Source: Gemmatimonadota bacterium (GTDB lineage Bacteria; Gemmatimonadota; Gemmatimonadetes; Gemmatimonadales; Gemmatimonadaceae). From it: 64,000 nucleotides of DNA. The notes below the pieces were generated by a model, which searched no databases, was not told the origin of the DNA, and worked only from the letters and a program-made list of their open reading frames with translations. Both the position numbers and the translations under genes were made by a program. Where the stretch lies: assembly GCA_028287235.1 (NCBI GenBank), contig JAQBQB010000028.1, positions 310,001 through 374,000 of the forward strand, in the 5' to 3' direction. This document shows positions 9,049 to 18,582 of the stretch, piece by piece (position 1 is the stretch's first letter; the number at the start of each line of letters is the position of its first letter).

Positions 9049-9869
9049 CGTCGCCGTGCGAGCTCGACTTCGGACGCGATGAACCCGAACGCGGGCCATC
9101 CACCTGACTTGACCGAACGCTGGAACTGTTGACGCGCTCGCGCGGTGTCTCCACGCACGAGATACCAGTTCCCGAGGCCGAAGCTCAGCGTCGCGACGTC
9201 CACGTCGCCAGTGTCGGACGGGGTGAAGAGCGCCTCGGGTCCGATCTCGCCGCGGTACAGCTTGAGCCGCTTTGCGTAGGCGACTGTCGTCGGCAAGCTG
9301 TCGGGATGGCGAGCGAGCATTGCGACTGCTTCCGCACCGCGGCCGGCGCGCTGCAGCGACATCCAGAGCCAGTCGGTGGACCCAGCCAACTCACCCGCGT
9401 CGGGCGCGCGTGGCTGCGCGCGACGGAAGGCGTCGGCCGCGCCGTTGAAGTCGCCGCGCACGAAGCGCAGCACGCCGAGGTGGTAGAGCATGCCGTAATT
9501 GGTGCTGTCGAGACCATAGCCACGCGTGAGGTCGGCCATGGCTGCGTCGAAGTTGCGCACCGACAAATTCCGATGGCCGCGCCAGCGGTACAACATCGGA
9601 TCGTTCGGCGCGACTTCGAGTGCGCGGGTGAAGTTGTCGACCGCCTCTCGCATCTGGCGCGCGCCCGCGTACGCCACACCGAGCTGTATGAACTTCTGGA
9701 CGTTTCGCGGATCGGTCGCAAGCTCGCGCTTGGCGCGCGCGATCGGCCCCGTGTCGGCCTGCGCACGGTAAGCGACGCCCGCCGGCGAGCGGTATTGCAC
9801 CGACTGGGCGGCGACCATGGGCGCGGCCGCGGCCATGAACGCCGCGGCCAGAAGATACGTGTGACTCAT
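9045..9869 (-). CDS. Secreted TPR-repeat protein
   Basis: A 274-residue protein with a signal peptide (MSHTYLLAAAFMAAAAPMVAAQ) and four or so TPR units between residues 45 and 160, for example NVQKFIQLGVAYAGARQMREAV and APNDPMLYRWRGHRNLSVRN. A further half-repeat lies near the C-terminus. TPRs are protein-protein scaffolds. ATG at 9869 has AAAGGA upstream. An ATG at 9893 in the same frame overlaps the amidohydrolase stop as ATGA and would add eight residues. It sits between the amidohydrolase and the M23-like lipoprotein in one tight unit. Confidence 0.8.
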   Translation of the reverse strand: MSHTYLLAAAFMAAAAPMVAAQSVQYRSPAGVAYRAQADTGPIARAKRELATDPRNVQKFIQLGVAYAGARQMREAVDNFTRALEVAPNDPMLYRWRGHRNLSVRNFDAAMADLTRGYGLDSTNYGMLYHLGVLRFVRGDFNGAADAFRRAQPRAPDAGELAGSTDWLWMSLQRAGRGAEAVAMLARHPDSLPTTVAYAKRLKLYRGEIGPEALFTPSDTGDVDVATLSFGLGNWYLVRGDTARARQQFQRSVKSGGWPAFGFIASEVELARRR

Positions 9870-9889
9870 GATCCTTTCCGTATGGCTTC

Positions 9890-12800
9890 TCATGGTTTCT
9901 TCGGCTTGTCGAACGTGCTCGTCGACTTGGTGTTCTGCTGCAGCACGTCGTCGTTCACCCAGTAGTACGGCCCGAACGGTATCGCCTTGGGCCAGAGCTC
10001 GTCGAGCGACATCGCGTCGTACAGCTTGCCGCCCTTCATGACGTACTTCATGTCGAGCGTGTTCTTGATGTTGTCCAGCGGATTGGAGTTGAGGATCATC
10101 ATGTCGGCGAGCTTGCCGACTTCGATCGAGCCCAGGTCCTTGTCGGCGCCGAGGAAGCGCGCGCCGCCGAGGCTGGCGACTTCGAGCGCGCCGTGATTGC
10201 CGAGGGCGCTCGCGCCCATCCACACTTCCCAGTGCGACGCGATGCCGTGGTGCTCGCCGTGCGAGCCGATCGCGCCGTAGCCGCCCTCGGCGATGATGTC
10301 GGCCATCGCCTGCGCGACGAGCGGATAGTTGTAGTCGGTCTCCGGACGCTGCCAGCGCACACGCGTCTGCGGAACGAGGGCGCGCCAGGGGAACCAGCGG
10401 CGCTGCTTCGGGTCCTTCCACACGTCGCTCTGCTGGAACCAGTACTCGATGTTCCACGTGGAGCCGCCGGCAACGACGAGCGTGGGCGAGTACGTCGCGC
10501 CGGCTTTGCCGAAGAACTTGGCGCCGTCGGAGTACATCGGGATCTCGCCGAAGGCGTGCTCCCATCCCGTCTGGCCGTCCATGATGAAGCCGACGTCCTC
10601 GAGGAAGTGTCCACCTTCGGAGGTTTCGTTGAGCCCAACGGCGCGCGAGGCTTCGGCCATCCACTGCCGCTGGTCGCGGCGCGGTTGGGCGTACTGCTTG
10701 ATCGTGACGGCCCCCCAATCGGCCATCTTGCGCACCGCCGCCAACGCGTCGGCCGGCGTGTTCATCTCGTTGGCGCGCGCCGCGTCGCCGGCGGTGATGT
10801 TGTCGCCGGTGCTGAAGCCGCGCGGGCCGATCAGGTCGCCCGTCTCGATCAGCTCGGCCGTCGGGAACATGTTGACGCTGTACATCGACGGATCGAGCGT
10901 GGTCGTGACACCGTAGGCGAGATAGATCGCCTGCTCGAAGTCGTGCTTCGGCCGCATGCCGCGCCACTCGCGATAGTGGTGGGCGTGCATGTCGACCCAG
11001 CCGGGAATGATCGTCTTGCCCTTGGCGTCGATGACGCGGTCGACACCCGACGTGCTGCACGGGCCGACGCAGGCGATACGGCTTCCCTTCACCACCACCG
11101 TGCCACGGTCGATCACCTTCCGATGGTCGAGCGTGACGATGCGCGCGTTGGTGAGCGCGACGCTTCCCGTCGGAATGTCGCGCGGCACGCTCAACTTGAG
11201 GTTGACGGTATCGGTGCGCCCCGTCTCCATGTGGCGCACGTAGTAGTGCGGGCCGCTGCCATACTCGAGCGTCTTGCTGTCGCGCCAGCGCGGAAAGAGC
11301 CCGCCGTCGCGCGTGAGCTGCATGACGGGGAATTGCCCGCGCCGTTTGTCGATGCGCTGCGCCTCGCCGCCGATGCCACCCGGCGCGAACGGCGCGACGT
11401 AGACGTTGTCGCCCTCCTGAAAGGCGACGTATTGCCCGTCGGGCGACGGCACGATCTCGTCGGCGGCGGGAAAGGTGAGATGCTCCTGCTTGTCGCTGCC
11501 GTCGCTCTTCACCGACATGAGCGCCGTGCCGCCGCGGCCGCCGCCACTGCCAGATACTTCATCGACCCAGAAGACGCGGCCGTCGGGACCGAACGACGGA
11601 CGCACGAGCTCGCGGCGCGACTCGCCGGAGATCGCCGAGCCGGAGGGACGCGAGATCGTGACGAGCGACACGCCCGTGTCGCCGACCGCCGTCGGCATCG
11701 CGGAGAGACGAACCAGGTCGTACCACCCTTCGTGAGTGAGCGTGCGCTGGCGCGCCGTGGCGCCTTCGCCGCGGGCGACGATCACCGAGCGACCGTCGGG
11801 ACTCCAGACCGGATCGACGTAGTCGCCCGCGTCCTTGGTCATGCGTACGGGCGCTCCGCCCGACACCGCCGCTTTCCAGACGTGTCCGCGCCCGGTGTCG
11901 TCCCACGTGACGAACGCGATCGTGCGCCCGTCGGGGCTCCATGCCGGCGCGTACTCGAGCTGGTCGAACGATTTGGGCGTGAGGCGATGCGGTGTGCCGT
12001 TCTCGCGGTCCTGCACGTAGATGTGTCCCACCGCCTGGAAGGCGATCGTCGCGCCATCCTGCGTGGACGTGGGCCAGCGGAAGAACTTCACGTCGACCGG
12101 ACCGTCGGCCACGCGAAATTCATTGCGGGCCATCTGCGATATGGTGCGATGCACCTTCGCGGTGAACGGAATCGTCGCCACGTCGCCGGTCGCGACGTCG
12201 AGCCGGCGCAGCTTGCCGCCCTGGGTGATGAGAATACTCTTATTGTCGCTCGTCCAATGGTATCGCGGCAGCACGCCGAGTGTCTTGCTACCCGACGCGG
12301 ACATCGGCTCGATCGGGTCCATGACCATCCGCTCGGCGCCGGTCTTCATGTCGCGGATCCAGAGCGCGGTGCGCGGACCGTACTTGTGCGTCTTGAATTC
12401 GAGCGTGCCGTCGGGGATCTGCCGCGCGAAGGCGAGCCAGCGTCCGTCGGGTGAGATCTCGGGCGCGGCGCCGCCGCCGCTCGAGAAGCGGCCCGCGGCC
12501 GCGCCGCTGCTCTCACCGGCGGTGACGTCGACCGTCTCGCCCGTCTTGAACTCGAAGCGCCGAAGTTGAAGCGCGCCGGAGAGCGGCTCCTTGTCGGCGA
12601 CGGTCATGGAGCCCTGGTAGTAGAGATAGCGGCCGTCGCCCGACACGGTGGGCCATTGCGGCGCACCGTTCGCACCGGCGCCCGCACCGCCGCGTCCACC
12701 GGCGGCGCCGACGATCGATACGCCCTGGCCGCCGTCCTTGTGGTACATCCAGATTCCGCCCGGCGGCGCGCCGCCGTCACCGCCGCCGCCCCGTCCGCCT

Positions 12801-13303
12801 TTGCGCACGAGGATGTAGTTGCCGTCGGGCGTCCACACGGGCTCGAGTGCCGTGGCGTTCAAGTCGGTGAACACCGCGCGCGGGTTGGAGCCGTCGGCGT
12901 TCATGACGTAGAGATTGTACTGGCCGCGCCGATCGGAGATGAACGCGATGCTCTTGCCGTCGGGCGAGATGCGCGGCTGGAAGTTGAGCGCGACGCCGGA
13001 GCCCTGCGTCAGCACCGTGGCGTCGCCGCCGGCCGCCGGCATTCTGTAGATGTGGCCGAGGAGGTCGAAGACGATCCAGGTGCGATCGGGAGAAAGGTCG
13101 GGCGACATCCACGTGCCCTCGGACGTCGTGAAGTCGACGTCGCGTGTCTTCCCGCGCGCTTGCGTGGCGTCCCACGTGGCGCGGCCGCCGCCGGTCTGGT
13201 CGGCTGCTGCACCTCCGCGGCCCTGGGCGGTGAGAGCGTGTGTCGCGACACAAGAGAGGGCGACGAGAAGATGGCGGCGCGCGGGCAGGTAACGAGACAG
13301 CAT
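9890..13303 (-). CDS. Secreted beta-propeller (TolB-like) amidohydrolase
   Basis: An 1137-residue protein with a signal peptide (MLSRYLPARRHLLVALSCVATHALTAQ, cleaved after LTAQ). Residues about 60-700 contain many PD40/TolB-like propeller strands of the type SPDGKSIAFISDRRG. The last third is a metal-dependent amidohydrolase with the first metal motif in GWVDMHAHHYREW and later His residues in SEGGHFLED and GSHGEHHG. Gly/Ala-rich loops lie within the propeller. Such fusions are common in Gemmatimonadota and Bacteroidota, where they are annotated as Xaa-Pro-dipeptidase-like or imidazolonepropionase-like; the substrate is unknown. ATG at 13303 is used because it starts the signal peptide; the frame is open 54 codons further upstream. 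Confidence 0.88.
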   Translation of the reverse strand: MLSRYLPARRHLLVALSCVATHALTAQGRGGAAADQTGGGRATWDATQARGKTRDVDFTTSEGTWMSPDLSPDRTWIVFDLLGHIYRMPAAGGDATVLTQGSGVALNFQPRISPDGKSIAFISDRRGQYNLYVMNADGSNPRAVFTDLNATALEPVWTPDGNYILVRKGGRGGGGDGGAPPGGIWMYHKDGGQGVSIVGAAGGRGGAGAGANGAPQWPTVSGDGRYLYYQGSMTVADKEPLSGALQLRRFEFKTGETVDVTAGESSGAAAGRFSSGGGAAPEISPDGRWLAFARQIPDGTLEFKTHKYGPRTALWIRDMKTGAERMVMDPIEPMSASGSKTLGVLPRYHWTSDNKSILITQGGKLRRLDVATGDVATIPFTAKVHRTISQMARNEFRVADGPVDVKFFRWPTSTQDGATIAFQAVGHIYVQDRENGTPHRLTPKSFDQLEYAPAWSPDGRTIAFVTWDDTGRGHVWKAAVSGGAPVRMTKDAGDYVDPVWSPDGRSVIVARGEGATARQRTLTHEGWYDLVRLSAMPTAVGDTGVSLVTISRPSGSAISGESRRELVRPSFGPDGRVFWVDEVSGSGGGRGGTALMSVKSDGSDKQEHLTFPAADEIVPSPDGQYVAFQEGDNVYVAPFAPGGIGGEAQRIDKRRGQFPVMQLTRDGGLFPRWRDSKTLEYGSGPHYYVRHMETGRTDTVNLKLSVPRDIPTGSVALTNARIVTLDHRKVIDRGTVVVKGSRIACVGPCSTSGVDRVIDAKGKTIIPGWVDMHAHHYREWRGMRPKHDFEQAIYLAYGVTTTLDPSMYSVNMFPTAELIETGDLIGPRGFSTGDNITAGDAARANEMNTPADALAAVRKMADWGAVTIKQYAQPRRDQRQWMAEASRAVGLNETSEGGHFLEDVGFIMDGQTGWEHAFGEIPMYSDGAKFFGKAGATYSPTLVVAGGSTWNIEYWFQQSDVWKDPKQRRWFPWRALVPQTRVRWQRPETDYNYPLVAQAMADIIAEGGYGAIGSHGEHHGIASHWEVWMGASALGNHGALEVASLGGARFLGADKDLGSIEVGKLADMMILNSNPLDNIKNTLDMKYVMKGGKLYDAMSLDELWPKAIPFGPYYWVNDDVLQQNTKSTSTFDKPKKP

Positions 13304-13510
13304 GGCTCGTGTCCGGAGGTTGGGCTGGGTCCGACGATCGGCGAGGCGGGCGGCGGGCGGCGGGAGGGGGGACGTGCCCACTAACGTGGCTCGAAAGCTC
13401 GTGCGGCGCGAGGGGAACGGGGGGAACGAAGACGAAGGCTCGCCAACCGGGGCGCGACGGCGCATTGTTCATGACTCATCGTGCGTACGCCTACCGGCCG
13501 GAGGTATCTA

Positions 13511-14293
13511 ATGCGATCGTTCGCCAGAGCGCTGCCCGTCGTGGCGCCGTTGCTCTTCACGTCCGCCCTCCTCGCGCAAACTCCCGTGTCGCAAGCCAAG
13601 CCCGCCGACACCGAAGTGTGGACGCCGGTTCCGGCGATCGTCACACCGGGCCGCACGAACGCCGACCCGCCGTCGGACGCCGTGATCCTGATCGACGGCA
13701 AGAATCTCGATCAGTGGGTGACGGCAAAGGACGGATCGCCGGCGCGATGGACGGTGAGCAACGGTGTGGTCACGGTGAACAAGCCGTCGGGCGACATCCG
13801 CACCAAGCGATCGTTCGGCAACTACCAGCTGCATGTGGAGTGGCGCGTGCCCGAGAGCATCACCGGCAGCGATCAGGCGCGCGGCAACAGCGGCGTGTAC
13901 CTCGCCGCGGTGAACGACGGCGGCTACGAGCTACAGGTGCTCGACTCGTATAACAACAAGACCTACGTGAACGGGCAGGCCGGAAGCATCTACAAACAAT
14001 TTCCGCCGCTCGTGAACGCGATGCGCAAACCGGGCGAGTGGCAGGTGTATGACGTGGTGTGGACCGCGCCGACGTTCAAAGCGGATGGGTCGCTGAACAC
14101 GCCGGCGTACGTGACGGCGATTCACAACGGCGTGTTGGTCCAGAACCACGTCGCGCTGAAAGGCGATACCAAGTACATCGGGCAGCCGGAGTACAAGGCG
14201 CACGGACCCGCGCCGATCTTGCTCCAGGCGCACGGCGACCCGAGCCCCCCGATCAGCTTCCGCAACATGTGGCTGCGCGAGCTGCCTCGCTGA
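13511..14293 (+). CDS. DUF1080 (3-keto-disaccharide hydrolase) domain protein
   Basis: A 260-residue protein with a signal peptide (MRSFARALPVVAPLLFTSALLAQ). The rest is one DUF1080 jelly-roll domain: AVILIDGKNLDQWV, ARWTVSNGVVTVN, NYQLHVEWRVPE, GNSGVYLA, YELQVLDSYNNKTY, GEWQVYDVVWTAP, GPILLQ-type end (APILLQAHGDP) and SFRNMWLREL. Related proteins act on 3-keto-glycosides. Secretion suggests a periplasmic or outer role in glycoside breakdown. GGAGGT at 13499-13504 fixes the start at 13511. It is divergent from the propeller-amidohydrolase across 207 bp in which I see no clear site. Confidence 0.9.
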   Translation: MRSFARALPVVAPLLFTSALLAQTPVSQAKPADTEVWTPVPAIVTPGRTNADPPSDAVILIDGKNLDQWVTAKDGSPARWTVSNGVVTVNKPSGDIRTKRSFGNYQLHVEWRVPESITGSDQARGNSGVYLAAVNDGGYELQVLDSYNNKTYVNGQAGSIYKQFPPLVNAMRKPGEWQVYDVVWTAPTFKADGSLNTPAYVTAIHNGVLVQNHVALKGDTKYIGQPEYKAHGPAPILLQAHGDPSPPISFRNMWLRELPR

Positions 14294-14304
14294 AGAGAGC
14301 GTCC

Positions 14305-14880
14305 TTACGGAATCGCGATCATGTAGATGACGCCGATGATCGCGATGCTGCCCACGAGTGCAACCAACCCCAGCTTGCGCCGCCGGGGCAGCGCCCACCA
14401 CATCAGGATTCCGCTCAGTGAGCCGAGGAAGAGGAGAATCGCCGAGAGATCGATGACCGCCGACCAGACGCGGCCGCCGTCCTTTCCGCGGTGAAGATCG
14501 TCGAGACGAACGACGAGCCCTTTTCGCTCGATCGTCACGACGACGGCGCCCGTCCGCCGGTCGATCTCGGCGTCGGTTTGGCGCCCGGGACCCTTGAGCT
14601 CGACGTGCATGGCGGCCGAGTCCACGTCGAACGTCGTCACGGCGCCGACGGCTCCGAAGCCGGCGCGGAGCCGCTCGACGATCATGAGCTTGTCGGGTCC
14701 GGCAAGCAGCGCCGCGGGAAGCACACCGCGCGTCTCGGTGGACTGCGACTCGGCCATGAACGAATCCTCATGGTTCAACAGCACGCCGGTGACGGCGAAG
14801 AACATCATCATGACGAACGCGAACATCGTCAGGTAGATGTGCAGTGTCCTGGCGAGGGACACGACACGCGCGAATGGCAT
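14305..14880 (-). CDS. PepSY-associated transmembrane protein
   Basis: A 191-residue membrane protein. The first helix (TLHIYLTMFAFVMMMFFAVTGVLLNHED) is the PepSY_TM start pattern, followed by a periplasmic PepSY-like domain of about 100 residues and two C-terminal helices with a WWALPRRRK break. PepSY_TM proteins occur with iron-reductase and flavin-transfer genes. It lies 11 bp after the ApbE-DUF2271 stop and closes the four-gene operon, so it is the likely membrane partner of that flavin system. An in-frame ATG at 14910 would overlap ApbE by 19 nt. Neither start has a clear ribosome site. Confidence 0.82.
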   Translation of the reverse strand: MPFARVVSLARTLHIYLTMFAFVMMMFFAVTGVLLNHEDSFMAESQSTETRGVLPAALLAGPDKLMIVERLRAGFGAVGAVTTFDVDSAAMHVELKGPGRQTDAEIDRRTGAVVVTIERKGLVVRLDDLHRGKDGGRVWSAVIDLSAILLFLGSLSGILMWWALPRRRKLGLVALVGSIAIIGVIYMIAIP

Positions 14881-14891
14881 CGACACAGTGG

Positions 14892-16397
14892 TTATCGCGC
14901 CTCGGAGCATTCGGCCGTTGCACCGGCGAATGCCTGCGTCGATGGCATCGTGCCGGTCGCTTTCGTCGGACCGCAGGCGAGCTTGAGCGATTCGGTGCTG
15001 TGCGGTCCGTTCTGGTACGCCACCTCGATCCAGAACGTGTACGCACCGGCGGGAACGGCGTGGCCGTCCTGGTCGGCACCATCCCACTCGAGCGTGTAGG
15101 ACCCGGTGTTGCGCGTTGCGCGGGACACCGCGTCGACGAGACTCTCGTTCCCGCCGACCAGTCTCCACCACGCCGTGAGATCGCGCTGATACTTGAATCG
15201 GTCGCCCCACATCGCGAGCGTTCGCACGTGCTTCCCGGCGGCGTCGGTGATCCAGACGGCGACGTATGGCCGTCGTCGCACCCAGCCTCGCGGCGTGACG
15301 TCGACGGTCATCGTGGCCGCGACGTGCGGCGCGTGTGACACGCTTGGCGCGACAGTCGCGGCGGTTCGCGGCGAATCGACTTCATAGGCGGCGAACCCCG
15401 GGGTTTTCAACAGCTGGCCGTCCGCCGTTACGATGACAGCCTCCGCGCCCGGAATCGTCCGCAGCAAAGTCAGCGCGTCTTCGGGCCGCAGCACGGAGAC
15501 CGTCGTCGCAAGCGCATTCGCGGTCGCATTGTCGCGCGCAATGATCGTCGCCCCCACAACCTGGTCCGCGGGACGCCCGGTCCGCGGATCGATGATGTGC
15601 GAGAAGTGCCGCCCGCCAATCGTGTACCCGCGCGCATACGCGCCGCTGCTCGACACCGCACCCTCGCGAACGCGGAGTCGCGCGAGCGGCGGCGCATTGT
15701 CGGCGGAGCGGCGCGGATCGGCGACGTCGATTCGCCAGCCAAGGCCGTCGCGCGACGGCGCCTCACCCCATGCGTAGATGTCGCCGCCGATGTTGATCAT
15801 CGCACCGCGCAGCGACGGCTCCGCGCTCCGCGCCGCGGACATCGCGCGTCCGATGATGAAACCCTTGCCCAACGAGCTCAGGTCGAGCGAACTGTCGGCG
15901 GCGGTCGTCACGACATCAGTCGCCGCATCGATCTTCCAACCGGGCTGGCGGAGCGACGCGGTCAACTTCGCCAACTCTTCAGGATTTGGGGTGCGGCCCT
16001 GTCGCGCGCCGGCCGACCACGCCGCGCTGAGCGCCCCGACACGCCCGGAGTACGCGTGCTGCGTTCGATCTTCCCAGGCGGAATACTGTTGGAGCACCGC
16101 AATGAGCTCCGGCGATGCGGCGCTGTCTCGGCCGGTGACTCTCAGCCGCCACGCCTCGGACGTGGAGTCGTAGGTACTGAGAATTCGGCGCAGCCGCTCG
16201 ATCTCATCGAGCGCCGCGCGCTCGGCGCGCGCCGCGGCGTCGGGCGACGCAGCGGCAAAGGTCAGGTCGGCCGACGTACCGAGAATGCCTTCGTGGGCGA
16301 ATGCGTAGTAGCCCACCGGCGTGGGGCGCGCCGCATCGCTCGAAGCGGCCACTGCGCACACGCAGGCCGGTAGCATCCAAAGGTGCAATCCGTTCAT
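14892..16397 (-). CDS. apbE: FAD:protein FMN transferase (ApbE) fused to DUF2271
   Basis: A 501-residue protein. After a signal peptide (MNGLHLWMLPACVCAVAASSDA) comes an ApbE domain (about residues 25-330) with LSTYDSTSEAWRL, SSLGKGFIIGRAM, MINIGGDIYAWG and FSHIIDPRTGRPA, the FAD and Mg binding motifs. The C-terminal part, residues 360-500, is a DUF2271 domain (RRRPYVAVWITDAAG, YTLEWDGADQDGHAVPAGAYTFWIE). ApbE attaches FMN covalently to Thr of a target in the periplasm; DUF2271 is often next to or fused with it. Its ATG overlaps the histidine-kinase stop as ATGA (16394-16397), so it is co-translated with the two-component system. Confidence 0.92.
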   Translation of the reverse strand: MNGLHLWMLPACVCAVAASSDAARPTPVGYYAFAHEGILGTSADLTFAAASPDAAARAERAALDEIERLRRILSTYDSTSEAWRLRVTGRDSAASPELIAVLQQYSAWEDRTQHAYSGRVGALSAAWSAGARQGRTPNPEELAKLTASLRQPGWKIDAATDVVTTAADSSLDLSSLGKGFIIGRAMSAARSAEPSLRGAMINIGGDIYAWGEAPSRDGLGWRIDVADPRRSADNAPPLARLRVREGAVSSSGAYARGYTIGGRHFSHIIDPRTGRPADQVVGATIIARDNATANALATTVSVLRPEDALTLLRTIPGAEAVIVTADGQLLKTPGFAAYEVDSPRTAATVAPSVSHAPHVAATMTVDVTPRGWVRRRPYVAVWITDAAGKHVRTLAMWGDRFKYQRDLTAWWRLVGGNESLVDAVSRATRNTGSYTLEWDGADQDGHAVPAGAYTFWIEVAYQNGPHSTESLKLACGPTKATGTMPSTQAFAGATAECSEAR

Positions 16398-17779
16398 GAT
16401 GTCCTGGAAGAGTGTTCATCGGTTGGCAGCGACACGCGCACGGACGTTCCGCCGAGCGTTGACTGGGAGAGCTCGATCGTGCCGCCGCACTGGTCGACAA
16501 TCCACGCCGCGATGGGCAAGCCCAACCCAGTGCCCTCCGGCGCCATGGCGCGCGACGCGGTGCCGCGAAAGAACCGCTCGAACACGCGAGGCAGGTCGTC
16601 GGCGGGAATGCCAATTCCTGAATCGGAGATGGTCAGCACGATGCGCTCGCGCTCCCGCTGAACGTTGGCCGAAACGCGCCCGAGAGCCGGCGTATAGCGC
16701 ACGGCGTTCTCGAACAGAATGTCGACGAGCCGGTGCACCAGCAGCGCATCGGCCAGCACCGGCGTCTCGTGGATCTCGCCCATCTCCAGCACGATACCCC
16801 CGCGCTCGGCGGCGGGTCCCCAGGCGCGGAACGCGTCCATGAGGACGTCGTCGAGAAAGACGCGCTCCACGCGCGGCAGGCGTTCACCGGCGTCGGCTCG
16901 GGCGAGCTGCAGCAATTCGTCGAGCAGGCTGCCCGCGTGTTGCAGATCGCCGGCGATGAGGGTGAGCGACGCGCGGTCGCCGCGTGTGTCGTAGGAAGAC
17001 GACAGCGTCAGCTCGACGAGGCTGGACATGCGAGCGACGGGTGTCCGCAGCTCGTGCGCCGCGTCGGCGAGGAACCGGCGCTGTTGGGAAAGCGCAGCGT
17101 CCAACCGCACCAGCAGCCCGTTGAAGCTGCGGCCGAGACGTCCGATCTCATCGTGCGGGTTGTGAATCGGCAGCCTGGCGGAAGGCTCGGCGGCCGTGAT
17201 TCGTTCGGCGGCGCGCGCCATCGAATCGACGGGTTGAAGCAAGCCGCCGGCGAGCGTCCATCCGACCACGGCCGCAAGCAACGCGATGAATGGCGCGCCG
17301 ATCAGAAACCACCGATCGACCGCGTGCAGCGTTCGTTCCAGGTCGGCGGCGCTCGACACGATGCGAATCGACCACCCCGGCGCGCGCTCGGTATCCAGCG
17401 GAATCGTCAGCGTTCGGATGGGGGGACGCACGAACGTCGGAGCGATCGCCCGCAGGCGACCCAAGCTGTCCGGAACACCTGAAACGGGAACCAGGGAGCT
17501 CTTGTCGGGGCGGATGAATTGAATCGCGCGATCCGGAAAAACGACTTCCGCGACGAGATCCGTCACCGCCTGCTCGACGGTGGGATACTCGATCGCCTCG
17601 ACGTGAAAGAAATGACGGACGAGCGTCGATGAATCCAGCGCATCGTCGTCGAACTCCGAGAGCAGAGTGCGCCGCACCGCCACGCGCAACACCAGTCCGG
17701 CGCCGAGGAACAGGAGCAGGATGGAGCACGCATACCAGAGCGTGAGGCGCGACCGAATCGACAGCCTCCTGCGCGTCAC
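16394..17779 (-). CDS. Sensor histidine kinase
   Basis: A 461-residue inner-membrane sensor. Membrane helices lie at about 15-36 and 157-180, with a periplasmic domain of about 120 residues between them and no named fold. A HAMP linker follows, then the HisKA box with phospho-His242 in AHELRTPVA, and the ATPase motifs ENAVRYTP, DSGIGIP and GTGLGLPIA. The GTG start overlaps the response-regulator stop (GTGA, 17776-17779). The layout matches the OmpR-type partners QseC/CusS/TctE. Its operon with ApbE and PepSY suggests it senses an envelope redox or metal signal, but the ligand is not visible. Confidence 0.94.
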   Translation of the reverse strand: MTRRRLSIRSRLTLWYACSILLLFLGAGLVLRVAVRRTLLSEFDDDALDSSTLVRHFFHVEAIEYPTVEQAVTDLVAEVVFPDRAIQFIRPDKSSLVPVSGVPDSLGRLRAIAPTFVRPPIRTLTIPLDTERAPGWSIRIVSSAADLERTLHAVDRWFLIGAPFIALLAAVVGWTLAGGLLQPVDSMARAAERITAAEPSARLPIHNPHDEIGRLGRSFNGLLVRLDAALSQQRRFLADAAHELRTPVARMSSLVELTLSSSYDTRGDRASLTLIAGDLQHAGSLLDELLQLARADAGERLPRVERVFLDDVLMDAFRAWGPAAERGGIVLEMGEIHETPVLADALLVHRLVDILFENAVRYTPALGRVSANVQRERERIVLTISDSGIGIPADDLPRVFERFFRGTASRAMAPEGTGLGLPIAAWIVDQCGGTIELSQSTLGGTSVRVSLPTDEHSSRTS

Positions 17780-18456
17780 GATTCCGAACGTTCGCCAAAG
17801 CGGTAGCCGGCGCCGCGAACCGAGAGGACGAGCGGTATGTCGGTCGGACCGTCGATCTTCTTGCGCAGCCGCGACAGGTACACGTCCACGACGTTGCTGA
17901 ACGGATCGTAATTCGCGTCCCAGGCGTGCTCGCTGATCTGTTCGCGCGTCAGCACGCGGCCGGGGTTTCGCATGAGGTACTCGAGCACGACGAATTCCTT
18001 CGTCGTCAGCTCGATCGCGCGCGCGCCGCGCGCGGCGCGCCGTGTCGCGGAATCGAGCACCAAGGTGTCGACCTGCAGCTTCGCAGGAATGACCTCGCCC
18101 GGCCGCCGCATCAACGCGCGCAGTCTCGCCACGAGCTCGGAGAGCGCGTACGGCTTCACGATGTAGTCGTCGGCGCCGCTCTCGAGGCCGTAGATCCGCG
18201 CGTCGACGCTGTCGCGCGCCGTGGCCATGAGAATGCGGGGCGCCACGGCACGCGTCCGCATCTCGCGGCACACCTCCACACCGTCCATGTCCGGCAACCC
18301 CAAGTCGAGCACGACGGCGTCGTAGGGAATTACGGCGCACTCCGCGATCGCCCGGCGTCCGGAGTCGACGCGGTCGACCACGAAGCCGGCGGAGCGGAGA
18401 TAGGCCTGAGCCGTCTCGGCCGTGCGTTGATCATCCTCGACGACAAGCACTCGCAT
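17776..18456 (-). CDS. OmpR/PhoB-type response regulator
   Basis: A 226-residue regulator. The receiver domain has the acidic pair in VEDD, phospho-acceptor Asp51 in VVLDLGLPD and the conserved Lys in DDYIVKPYALSEL. The C-terminal winged helix has LTTKEFVVLEYLMRNPGRVLTR and VVDVYLSRLRKKI, typical of OmpR/PhoB. It should bind DNA as a dimer when phosphorylated by the kinase that follows with a 4-nt overlap. Likely targets are its own promoter and the divergent membrane protein/Rieske genes beyond 18457. The 126-bp divergent gap shows no obvious tandem repeat. Confidence 0.95.
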   Translation of the reverse strand: MRVLVVEDDQRTAETAQAYLRSAGFVVDRVDSGRRAIAECAVIPYDAVVLDLGLPDMDGVEVCREMRTRAVAPRILMATARDSVDARIYGLESGADDYIVKPYALSELVARLRALMRRPGEVIPAKLQVDTLVLDSATRRAARGARAIELTTKEFVVLEYLMRNPGRVLTREQISEHAWDANYDPFSNVVDVYLSRLRKKIDGPTDIPLVLSVRGAGYRFGERSES

Positions 18457-18582
18457 CGCGGATAGTATAGCCGCCTCTACGGCGCGGGTACTGGACGTCA
18501 CGCGATTCATCGTGCGTTCATGTTGGCGAATTACGATTGGGCAGTGAAACCATCGTGGCGCGCCGCCATCGAAACTGAGGAC

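Noticed and set aside
10193-12454. 753-residue open frame on the plus strand
   Set aside because: Antisense of the propeller-amidohydrolase gene, which has clear motifs on the other strand.
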